Shown one piece after another: positions 1-5,605 of a stretch of 5,746 nt of DNA. A model generated the notes under the pieces. It ran no database searches and had not been told where the DNA came from. It worked only from the letters and a program-made list of their open reading frames with translations. Within the stretch, counting starts at the first letter, position 1. The number at the start of each line of letters is the position of its first letter. The DNA comes from Clostridiales bacterium. Its GTDB lineage: Bacteria > Bacillota > Clostridia > Oscillospirales > Oscillospiraceae. The position numbers were made by a program, and so were the translations under genes. Location of the stretch: contig JAAYFX010000142.1 of the NCBI GenBank assembly GCA_012728025.1, positions 1-5,746 of the forward strand. Reading direction: 5' to 3'.

Positions 1-362
1 TCACGAATACGGCTGTTGTGAATTTTGTATACATACTCTTTGCGCTTGCAGGACAAGATGGAGTTAAAGTCCTCAGGAACCTCCACCGCCCTTTGCACAG
101 AAATGTCCATGGGCAGGTGGGTGTTAATAGCAAGGGGAATGCGCTCTGTGGGGATGCGACTGTCGGTTTTAAAGTTTGCGCAGTAGTTTAAAGCGTGAAC
201 TCCAGCATCCGTTCTTCCGCAGCCTGTAACACGAAGGGAGTGGCCGCAGACCTTTGCAAGGGCATCTTCCAAAGTTTCCGCAATGCTCACATCGTTTTTT
301 TGCACCTGCCAGCCGTGATAGGCGCTTCCGTCGTAGGAAAGGCGCAGGGCAATATTTTTCAT
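1..362 (-). CDS. truA: tRNA pseudouridine synthase A (TruA), N-terminal part, cut by window edge
   Basis: TruA isomerises uridines 38-40 of the tRNA anticodon stem-loop to pseudouridine in the cytoplasm. The visible 120 codons start with an N-terminal strand reading MKNIALRLSYDGSAYHGWQV, typical of the family. The catalytic loop GRTDAGVHA is at residues 49-57, with Asp52 as the nucleophilic aspartate. An RKEYVYKI segment near residue 107-114 matches the conserved core that follows. Family members are about 245 residues, so roughly the second half lies beyond the left edge. The ATG at 362 overlaps the ecfT stop as ATGA, which points to translational coupling and settles the start. The order ecfT-truA is conserved across Firmicutes, as in Bacillus subtilis. 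Residue 48 before the loop is Cys where Ser is common; I do not expect this to matter. Confidence 0.96.
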   Translation of the reverse strand, partial: MKNIALRLSYDGSAYHGWQVQKNDVSIAETLEDALAKVCGHSLRVTGCGRTDAGVHALNYCANFKTDSRIPTERIPLAINTHLPMDISVQRAVEVPEDFNSILSCKRKEYVYKIHNSRIR

Positions 363-1165
363 AGCCCCAACCTCAATATTACTACTATAAAAGTGAAAAG
401 CAGTATAAAAAAGCCCATGGTGATAAAATCTCTGGCGGCAAAAACAAGATTATTCATTCTGGTGCGCCCCACGCCCCCACGGTAACAGCGAGATTCCATT
501 GCAATGGCAAGCTCATCTGCCCGCCGAAAGGCGCTTACGAAAAGAGGCACCAAAAGGGGAAGCAAAGCCTTTGCCCTGTCCAGAAGTTTGCCTGTTTCAA
601 AGTCTGCTCCACGGGCCTTTTGAGCATTTATGATTTTGTCGGCCTCCTCGATTAGGGTGGGGATAAAACGAAGGGCAATACTCATCATCATAGCAAACTC
701 ATGAACGGGAACGTGCAGCTTTTTAAGGGGGGACAAAAGCTGTTCAACCCCGTCTGTAAGTGACATGGGTGTGGTGGTGTAGGTGAGAAGAAAGGTGGAG
801 GATATAAGCAACATAATGCGTATTACCATAAAGACCGCAATTTTCACTCCATCTGTGGTTACGCTAAGACCCCAAAAGCCAAAAAGCTCCCTGCCGGTTT
901 TCGTATAAAAAAGGTTTAAAATTGCTGTAAATACTATAATAAAAACAACAGGCTTAAGACCACGAAAAAAGGCTGAGGGGTGAATTTTTGATATGGCGGC
1001 ACAGAGAAAAAGAACAAGAATAAGCGTCCCATAACTTATATAAGAGCCAGCGAAAAAAAGAGCAATTATATATATAAAGGTGCAGATAAGCTTTGTGCGG
1101 GGGTCAAGCCTGTGCAGAAGACTTTCTCCGGGAAAATATTGACCTAGGGTAATATCCTTTAACAT
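359..1165 (-). CDS. ecfT: Energy-coupling factor transporter transmembrane protein EcfT
   Basis: EcfT is the membrane scaffold of a group II ECF transporter. It links the two ATPases EcfA1/EcfA2 to exchangeable substrate-binding S components, so ATP hydrolysis can drive uptake of vitamins and similar micronutrients. The 268-residue length is normal. Hydrophobic segments lie near residues 26-40, 44-60, 70-86, 106-130 and 245-267. The cytoplasmic coupling region carries the two short motifs that contact the ATPases: ARG at 184-186 (in AQKARGADF) and SRC at 225-227 (in AMESRCYRGG). The second is a variant of the textbook Ala-Arg-Gly, and an SRC/ARC-YRGG form is what I expect in Firmicutes. The N-terminal LHRLDPRTKL near 17-26 is also family-typical. 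Its ATG lies 7 nt inside the end of ecfA2, behind a strong GGGAGG ribosome binding site. Confidence 0.97.
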   Translation of the reverse strand: MLKDITLGQYFPGESLLHRLDPRTKLICTFIYIIALFFAGSYISYGTLILVLFLCAAISKIHPSAFFRGLKPVVFIIVFTAILNLFYTKTGRELFGFWGLSVTTDGVKIAVFMVIRIMLLISSTFLLTYTTTPMSLTDGVEQLLSPLKKLHVPVHEFAMMMSIALRFIPTLIEEADKIINAQKARGADFETGKLLDRAKALLPLLVPLFVSAFRRADELAIAMESRCYRGGVGRTRMNNLVFAARDFITMGFFILLFTFIVVILRLGL

Positions 1166-2022
1166 ACTCCCGCCTCCCTTCTAAGGGAGAGTATGGCATC
1201 CCGCAGACTGGAAACAGTGTAACAGCCTTCAGGGATGTTAAGCCCCAGCTTTTGAAGCTCCAAGGCAATCTCAGAGGCCAGAGGAACCCCCAGCCCAATT
1301 TCGCAAAGCTTTTCCGAATGGAGAAAAACCTTTTCCGGAGGCCCATCCATAACAATGCTGCCTTCGTCAAAAACAATAAGCCGCTGGGCGATTTGAGCCA
1401 ACTCGTCCATACTGTGGGAAACGAGGATGACAGTGGCGCCGCTTGCCTTGTGGTAGGCTCGGATATTTTCGAGAATATCGTTTCTTCCGGCAGGGTCAAG
1501 CCCTGCTGTTGGCTCGTCCAAAACGAGAACCTGCGGGCGCATGGCTATAACTCCGGCTATGGCTGCTCGGCGTTTTTGACCGCCGGAAAGCTCCAAGGGA
1601 GATTTTGAAAAAAGCTCTTCGGAAAGACCGGCAAAGCGGGCAGCTTCCCGAACCCTTTCGTCTATCTCATCTTTTGAAAGCTTCATGTTACGAGGGCCGA
1701 AGGCAAGGTCTTTATATAGCGTTTCCTCAAAAAGTTGGTGCTCGGGATACTGAAAAACAAGACCCACCTGAAAGCGGGCGTTTCGCCTTAGCTGTTTTGA
1801 GCTGTTTATATCAACCCCGTCAAAATAAACGTGGCCGGATTCGGGCTGTAAAAGCCCGTTTAAATGCTGGATGAAGGTGGATTTGCCGGAGCCTGTGTGA
1901 CCTATAAGCCCCACAAACTGGCCTTGGGGTATTTCCAGACTTATATTGTTTATGGCGTGGCTTTCAAAGGGGGTTCCCTGTCCGTAAATGTGGCTCAGGG
2001 CTTCGGTTTTTATCGTTGGCAT
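1159..2022 (-). CDS. ecfA2: Energy-coupling factor transporter ATP-binding protein EcfA2
   Basis: This is the second ATPase of the ECF energising module. It pairs with EcfA1 on the cytoplasmic face of EcfT. The 287 residues contain a complete ABC ATPase: Walker A GHTGSGKST at 41-49, Q-loop Gln91 in FQYPEHQLF, signature LSGGQ at 145-149, Walker B VLVLDEP at 165-171 with catalytic Glu170, D-loop after it, and switch His203. The TPFE segment at 17-20 and the FQYPEHQLFEETLYKDLAFG stretch distinguish EcfA2 from EcfA1. The C-terminal region (about 225-287) corresponds to the EcfA dimerisation extension. The start is supported by a GAGGAAG ribosome binding site 5 nt upstream of the ATG. The gap to ecfA1 is 42 nt; the 3' end overlaps ecfT by 7 nt. 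Confidence 0.97.
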   Translation of the reverse strand: MPTIKTEALSHIYGQGTPFESHAINNISLEIPQGQFVGLIGHTGSGKSTFIQHLNGLLQPESGHVYFDGVDINSSKQLRRNARFQVGLVFQYPEHQLFEETLYKDLAFGPRNMKLSKDEIDERVREAARFAGLSEELFSKSPLELSGGQKRRAAIAGVIAMRPQVLVLDEPTAGLDPAGRNDILENIRAYHKASGATVILVSHSMDELAQIAQRLIVFDEGSIVMDGPPEKVFLHSEKLCEIGLGVPLASEIALELQKLGLNIPEGCYTVSSLRDAILSLRREAGVC

Positions 2023-2064
2023 TATATCTTCCTCATAAGCTTATATATCGTAGGAAAGGCAGAG

Positions 2065-2907
2065 CTAGGCATCTTTTTTAAGTGCCGAGGCTATGGCAAG
2101 GGCGCAGTCATGGGCGGAAACAGCTCCAAGAGGCAAAGTCATGCCTGCTTTTATAAGCTGGTTTATAAGCTCTGTGGTGTCGGGAACTGTAAGTCCCTCG
2201 GCCTTCATAGTTTCCGCCTTGGAAAAAACCTCCGAAGGGCTGCCCTTTGTAACAAGCTTTCCGTCGGACATGACGAAAACCAAATCGGAAGAAACAGTTT
2301 CGTACATATGGTGAGTTATAAGGACAACGCTTATTCCCGTTTCTCGGCAGAGCTTTATAAGGGTTTCTATTACCTCACGGCGACCAACAGGGTCAAGCAT
2401 TGCCGTAGGCTCGTCCAAAACCAAAACCCTTGGGTCCATGGCAAGAACCCCCGCAATGGCAACACGCTGTTTTTGCCCGCCGGAGAGAAGGTGAGGGGAA
2501 TGCAGCCTATAATCATACATACCCACAAGACGAAGGGCATCGTCAACTCTTGCTCTTATTTCATCGGAAGGCAGGCCAAGGTTTTCCGGAGCGAAGGCAA
2601 CATCCTCCTCGACTATGGAAGATACAATTTGGTTGTCCGGATTTTGAAAAACCATGCCTACGCTGCTGCGCAGGTCAAAAAGCCTTTCCTCGTCACGAGT
2701 GTCTATGCCGCCTACCGTAACGCTTCCGGAAGTAGGCAGAAGAATGCCGTTTAAGTGTTTTGCAAGGGTGGATTTACCCGAGCCGTTATGGCCGAGGACA
2801 ACGGAAAAGCTTCCTTCAGGAATGTCAAGAGAAAGGCCGTTTATGGCATAGTTTTCGTCCTCGGGATATTTAAAATAAAGGTCACGAATTTCTATAATAG
2901 GCTTCAT
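2065..2907 (-). CDS. ecfA1: Energy-coupling factor transporter ATP-binding protein EcfA1
   Basis: This is the first ATPase of the ECF module; it forms a heterodimer with EcfA2 that drives EcfT. The 280 residues hold Walker A GHNGSGKST at 39-47, Q-loop Gln88 in FQNPDNQIV, signature LSGGQ at 141-145, Walker B VLVLDEP at 161-167 with catalytic Glu166, and switch His199. The FQNPDNQ stretch followed by EEDVAFAPENLG is characteristic of EcfA1. The reading frame stays open upstream to an ATG at 3015, but I chose the ATG at 2907. The family begins right at a motif like KPIIEIRDLYFKYP, the extra 36 residues would lie inside the methyltransferase gene, and a GGGAAAGAGAG purine-rich site precedes 2907. 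The upstream methyltransferase stops 16 nt away, so the two are almost certainly cotranscribed. Confidence 0.96.
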   Translation of the reverse strand: MKPIIEIRDLYFKYPEDENYAINGLSLDIPEGSFSVVLGHNGSGKSTLAKHLNGILLPTSGSVTVGGIDTRDEERLFDLRSSVGMVFQNPDNQIVSSIVEEDVAFAPENLGLPSDEIRARVDDALRLVGMYDYRLHSPHLLSGGQKQRVAIAGVLAMDPRVLVLDEPTAMLDPVGRREVIETLIKLCRETGISVVLITHHMYETVSSDLVFVMSDGKLVTKGSPSEVFSKAETMKAEGLTVPDTTELINQLIKAGMTLPLGAVSAHDCALAIASALKKDA

Positions 2908-2923
2908 TAATTTCTCTCTTTCC

Positions 2924-3784
2924 CTATGCCTGCCAGCGGCAGGAAACCCCGCAGGGAAGATAAAGCCCGCTGCCTGTAACCGGCAGGGAAAGCTCGTGGC
3001 TTTCGCTGCTTCCACCGAATTTTTTGGTGAATAATGATTCGGAGATATAGGTTAAAATCAAGGGGGAAAGCCCTGTGGTATAGGAATTTATTATAACAAA
3101 AAGCGGATTTTCGGATAAAAGATTAAGGCAGAGGGAAACAAAGCTCCAAAGGTTTTCCTCAAGCTTCCAAACCTCACCGCTAGGGCCACGTCCGTAGGAG
3201 GGAGGGTCCATTATAATAGCATCATAGCTTTTGCCTCGCCTTATTTCCCGCTCTACGAATTTTGTGCAATCGTCAACTATCCAGCGGATGGAAGCGTCCA
3301 GAAGACCCGAGGCTGCGGCATTTTCCTTTGCCCAGGAGACCATGCCCTTGGCGGCGTCCACATGGCAAACAGAGGCTCCGGCCTTGGCGCAGGCAACAGT
3401 TGCCCCGCCGGTGTAGGCAAAAAGGTTTAAAACGTTTATGGGGCGGCCTGCATTTTTTATTTTATCCATGGCAAAATCCCAGTTACACGCCTGCTCGGGA
3501 AAGATGCCGGTATGCTTAAAATTCATGGGTTTCACATTAAAACAAAGTTCGCCATAGCGAATTTGCCAACTAGCGGGCAGCTTTGATTTTTCCCAGTGGC
3601 CGCTGCCATTATTAATTTTATTATACACAGCAGAGGGACTTTTCCAGTCGGGATGCGAGAAGGGCGTGTCCCATATGGCCTGAGGGTCGGGGCGAATTAA
3701 GATGTGCTTTCCCCAGCGTTCAAGCTTTTGTCCTTTTGAGCAGTCTATAAGCTCATAATCCTTCCATTTATCGGAAACCAACAT
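2924..3784 (-). CDS. Class I SAM-dependent methyltransferase, RlmI-like (COG1092 type), probable rRNA methyltransferase
   Basis: This 286-residue protein has a Rossmann-type methyltransferase core. Motif I is LNLFAYTGG at 119-127, binding S-adenosylmethionine. It is followed by an acidic VDAAKGMVSWAKENA segment (142-156), an acidic IVDD at 169-172, and motif IV DPPSYGRG at 193-200. DPPSYGR and the following WKLEE are typical of the RlmI/RlmL-N-terminal family, which methylates 23S rRNA cytosine C5 or guanine. Full-length RlmI carries an N-terminal PUA domain. This protein has instead about 110 residues with conserved LERWG (21-25) and RPDPQAIW (31-38) blocks and no obvious PUA domain, so it is the short Firmicute form and the exact target base is unknown. 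The start ATG has a GAGGAT ribosome binding site 6 nt upstream. It is the first gene of the ecf-truA operon. Confidence 0.9.
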   Translation of the reverse strand: MLVSDKWKDYELIDCSKGQKLERWGKHILIRPDPQAIWDTPFSHPDWKSPSAVYNKINNGSGHWEKSKLPASWQIRYGELCFNVKPMNFKHTGIFPEQACNWDFAMDKIKNAGRPINVLNLFAYTGGATVACAKAGASVCHVDAAKGMVSWAKENAAASGLLDASIRWIVDDCTKFVEREIRRGKSYDAIIMDPPSYGRGPSGEVWKLEENLWSFVSLCLNLLSENPLFVIINSYTTGLSPLILTYISESLFTKKFGGSSESHELSLPVTGSGLYLPCGVSCRWQA

Positions 3785-3826
3785 AATTTTATCCTCATGA
3801 CTGTGGCGACTTTTAAAAATAAAGTT

Positions 3827-3876
3827 AAAAATCCGGCATCTTACAGAACGTAATGCCCGAACAAGGCCGGCTTTTT
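3827..3876 (-). promoter_or_regulatory. Terminator-like foldback in the leader of the methyltransferase-ecf operon (possible attenuator)
   Basis: On the minus-strand transcript two overlapping foldbacks can form. The compact one pairs GGCAU (3853-3857) with AUGCC (3835-3839) and continues as UAC/GUA around a GUUCU loop with a 2-nt bulge; GGAUUUUU follows immediately. The larger one pairs 3866-3876 with 3827-3837, giving 10 of 11 pairs, with the five U residues inside the 3' arm. Both lie between the proposed transcription start and the first gene, and both share bases 3835-3837, so their outer pairs compete. The shape is that of a leader terminator/attenuator. I recognise no known riboswitch or T-box consensus, and function is inference. 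Confidence 0.4.
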
Positions 3877-3905
3877 AAATCCACAACAATAAATACTTCG
3901 GGCTT

Positions 3906-3934
3906 ATGATACCACAAGGTGCTGACATGGTCAA
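3906..3934 (-). promoter_or_regulatory. Sigma-A-type promoter for the methyltransferase-ecf-truA operon
   Basis: Read on the minus strand, a -35 box TTGACC (3929-3934) and a -10 box TATCAT (3906-3911) are separated by exactly 17 nt. Each hexamer matches the consensus at five of six positions. Transcription would start near 3898-3900, leaving a leader of about 115 nt before the methyltransferase ATG. No experimental start site is available, so this is a sequence-based call. Confidence 0.8.
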
Positions 3935-4070
3935 TTATTTGCACGTATTTACGGCATAATAAGGCAAAAGTTGAAGAGAAGCACAAACAGCAAAGTGAAG
4001 GCATTAAAGCTATAAATACGGGAGCTTTTGGTGCAATGTCGAAAAAGTGCGGCCTTTGTAAAAATTATAC

Positions 4071-4099
4071 TTGCATAATGGTTTACTATTATCTATAAT
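4071..4099 (+). promoter_or_regulatory. Sigma-A-type promoter for the lipoprotein operon
   Basis: A perfect -10 box TATAAT at 4094-4099 lies 17 nt after TTGCAT at 4071-4076, which keeps the TTG of the -35 consensus but matches it at only three positions. Transcription would begin near 4106, giving a leader of about 55 nt to the ATG at 4162. A 7-bp direct repeat GGTTTAC (4080-4086 and 4110-4116) flanks the -10 box. The weak -35 element would suit a regulated or modest promoter, but that is inference. Confidence 0.65.
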
Positions 4100-4161
4100 T
4101 AAATATACAGGTTTACGTAATTGTAAGTTCTGATTTGATTTTAAAGGAGCATAGTTTTGCT

Positions 4162-4998
4162 ATGACCTTCTCACATAAAAATTTTGCTTTGCGAAGGGCT
4201 ATTTTTTTTGCTCTCTCAGTGGTTTCGCTTTTCTTTTTAACTGCCTGTCATCTAAGGGAAATTCCGCCGGACCCCGACATTCCCGAGCATACGGAGACTT
4301 TTGACCCCGACCTTGTCGTAGGCCCACCCACAGTTTCGGATAACCCCTCGGCTTCACCAAGCTCCACGCCGGAAACTAAGCCCTCACCGGAGATAGAAGG
4401 GCCGGATATTCCCAAAAGAGAGCCGGTGGATGACGAGTTTTTCTCCGACGCCGCCTTTGTTGGCAACTCACTTATGGACGGCTTCAGGCTTTTTTCGGGC
4501 CTTACCACCTGCGATTATTATGCGGCAACCAGCATGACTGTTGCGGGAGTAGGCAGCAAGGCCTGTATCACTTTGGATAATGGCAACGCCGGAACTATTT
4601 TAGATGGCATAGCCCAGAAACCCTATGGAAAGGTATATATACTTTTAGGCATAAACGAAATAGGCTATGAGATTTCAAAATTCACAGAGCTTTACGGCAC
4701 TATGCTTGACTCCATAGAAGCTTCCCAAGAGGATTGCGATATATACATAATGGGCCTTACCCCCGTCAGCGCTGCAAAATCCGGCAGCGGCGACGGCTTT
4801 AACATGGACCGCATAAACAGTTATAATGATGCTCTGCGGGATTTGGCGGCCGAGAGGGGACACTATTACCTCGACTTAGTAGAGGCTCTTGCCGGTGACG
4901 ACGGGTTTTTGCCTTCTTCGGAGACTACGGACGGGGTGCATTTCTCCGTTAATATCTATATGAAATGGTTGGATTATGTAAAAACACATTATATTTAA
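4162..4998 (+). CDS. SGNH/GDSL-family hydrolase, secreted lipoprotein
   Basis: This is a predicted membrane-anchored extracellular esterase or acyl-hydrolase. The first 29 residues are a lipoprotein signal peptide: basic RR at 11-12, a hydrophobic stretch, and lipobox LTAC with Cys29 as the lipidated residue. Residues 30-92 form a Pro/Ser/Thr/Glu-rich linker that would hold the catalytic domain away from the membrane. The domain (about 93-278) shows the four SGNH blocks: FVGNSLMDGF with nucleophile Ser103, a Gly in VAGVG (129-131), LGINE with Asn165, and DGVH with Asp257 and His260. Block I is GNS rather than GDS. The frame also opens at a TTG at 4135, but that lies before the AAAGGAG ribosome binding site (4143-4149), so the ATG at 4162 is preferred (spacing 12 nt, slightly long). 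The substrate cannot be told from sequence; cell-wall or polysaccharide O-acyl groups are plausible. Confidence 0.88.
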   Translation: MTFSHKNFALRRAIFFALSVVSLFFLTACHLREIPPDPDIPEHTETFDPDLVVGPPTVSDNPSASPSSTPETKPSPEIEGPDIPKREPVDDEFFSDAAFVGNSLMDGFRLFSGLTTCDYYAATSMTVAGVGSKACITLDNGNAGTILDGIAQKPYGKVYILLGINEIGYEISKFTELYGTMLDSIEASQEDCDIYIMGLTPVSAAKSGSGDGFNMDRINSYNDALRDLAAERGHYYLDLVEALAGDDGFLPSSETTDGVHFSVNIYMKWLDYVKTHYI

Positions 4999-5014
4999 AT
5001 AAGGGGCTGGAAAT

Positions 5015-5479
5015 ATGAAAAAAACACTTATTGTCTTATTGGCGCTTTGTCTTATGGCCATGGCCTTCACAGGCTGTGCTCCAAAAGCCGAAACCGCAGA
5101 ATACGACATTGACAAAATGGCCTTGAAGATAAAAGACAGCGGCGCCTTTTCAGATATGCTAAGCCCCATAGACACTTCTATAGTCCCGACCCTTTACGGG
5201 GCGAATGCTTCAGACATTGAAGATGTTGTTGTCCTTTGCTCCACCGGTGCCACCACCGAGGAAATAGCCATTTTTAAATGTATCGACAGCGAGGCGGCGG
5301 AAAGGCTTGTGTCTGCTGCGGAAGAAAGGATTATTTCCCAAAAAAACCTTTACGGCTCTTATGCTCCCGCCGAGCCGCCGAAGCTTGACGAAGCCATAGT
5401 AAAAGCCGACGGAATCTACGTTTTTTACATTGTTTCCGTAAATAGCGCAAAGGTTCAGGCGGTTTTAGAGGGAAAGTAA
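5015..5479 (+). CDS. DUF4358-type lipoprotein
   Basis: This 154-residue exported lipoprotein has an unknown biochemical role. The signal peptide has KK at 2-3, a hydrophobic core, and a lipobox FTGC ending at Cys21. The mature domain (about 30-150) matches the DUF4358 pattern as I remember it: an LYG near 60-62, a GATTEEIAIFK stretch at 78-88, an acidic then arginine-containing helix around 91-107, the Q109..LYGSYAPAE block at 109-120, and a C-terminal strand DGIYVFYIVSV at 132-142. No catalytic motif is visible, so a binding or structural role is as likely as an enzymatic one. It starts 16 nt after the SGNH hydrolase behind an AAGGGG ribosome binding site, so the two are one operon and probably act on the same cell-surface process. 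Length and domain are complete. Confidence 0.85.
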   Translation: MKKTLIVLLALCLMAMAFTGCAPKAETAEYDIDKMALKIKDSGAFSDMLSPIDTSIVPTLYGANASDIEDVVVLCSTGATTEEIAIFKCIDSEAAERLVSAAEERIISQKNLYGSYAPAEPPKLDEAIVKADGIYVFYIVSVNSAKVQAVLEGK

Positions 5480-5501
5480 CATTGAGTTATGCAAAAAATT
5501 T

Positions 5502-5545
5502 AAAAGGTCAGAGGGCTTTTAAGCTCTTTGACCTTTTTAGTTTTT
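5502..5545 (+). terminator. Rho-independent terminator of the lipoprotein operon
   Basis: AAAAGGTCA (5502-5510) pairs perfectly with TGACCTTTT (5529-5537). The stem continues inward through GAGGGC against GCTCTT with two G-U pairs, closing on an AU-only loop. The U tracts TTTTT (5534-5538) and TTTTT (5541-5545) follow. It lies 22 nt after the DUF4358 gene stop. The opposite strand also carries a T run, so it could stop minus-strand readthrough too. Confidence 0.92.
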
Positions 5546-5560
5546 AAAAAATAGAAGATG

Positions 5561-5605
5561 AACAAAACGTAAAGGACGGGGGCTTAGCCCTCGTCCTTTA
5601 CGTTT
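5561..5605 (-). terminator. Intrinsic terminator overlapping the 3' end of the small minus-strand gene
   Basis: Arms 5565-5583 and 5587-5605 form a 19-bp stem with a single G-U pair. The 3-nt loop (5584-5586) is exactly the TAA stop codon of the small gene. On the minus strand the arm ends in UUU and continues UGUU, a short U tract. On the plus strand the U tract is weaker, but the same hairpin could back up the terminator at 5502-5545. Confidence 0.8.

Larger units (their letters stand above)
3785..4161. other. Divergent intergenic region
   Basis: This 377-nt AT-rich stretch separates the divergent methyltransferase and lipoprotein operons. It contains the minus-strand leader and its foldbacks (3785-3900), the minus-strand promoter (3906-3934) and the plus-strand promoter (4071-4099). 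Between the promoters, about 3935-4070 shows no RNA gene that I recognise, only a short open frame discussed as a finding and a weak 6-bp inverted repeat (AAAGCT 4006-4011 with AGCTTT 4023-4028). Confidence 0.7.

Noticed and set aside
1104..1499. Minus-strand open frame overlapping ecfA2 and ecfT in another frame
   Set aside because: It overlaps two certain genes on the same strand and shows no domain of its own.
2035..2044. Perfect palindrome ATAAGCTTAT between ecfA1 and ecfA2
   Set aside because: A 10-bp AT-rich palindrome is expected by chance; it is not placed at a promoter and has no U tract.
1864..2754. Long plus-strand open frame (296 codons) antisense to ecfA2 and ecfA1
   Set aside because: Both ATPases on the minus strand have every ABC motif intact. 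The plus-strand translation has no recognisable domain and spans the gene junction, so it is a shadow of codon bias.
2908..3015. 36-residue N-terminal extension of EcfA1
   Set aside because: It lies inside the methyltransferase coding region, is not found in the family, and the ATG at 2907 has its own purine-rich ribosome binding site and a family-typical N-terminus.
3855..3903. 7-bp inverted repeat GCCCGAA/TTCGGGC as an antiterminator arm in the methyltransferase leader
   Set aside because: The 5' arm (3897-3903) starts only 3 nt after the -10 box, so most of it is probably upstream of the transcription start and would not be in the RNA.
3927..3959. Ten-codon plus-strand ORF (MVNYLHVFTA) behind AAGGTG
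   Set aside because: It overlaps the -35 element of the minus-strand promoter, has no promoter of its own and is too short to support.
4135..4161. TTG start extending the SGNH hydrolase by nine residues
   Set aside because: The TTG lies upstream of the AAAGGAG ribosome binding site, and the ATG at 4162 gives a standard lipoprotein signal peptide.
4876..5175. Minus-strand open frame (99 codons) across the lipoprotein junction
   Set aside because: It is antisense to two well-supported lipoprotein genes and their junction, and no domain is visible.
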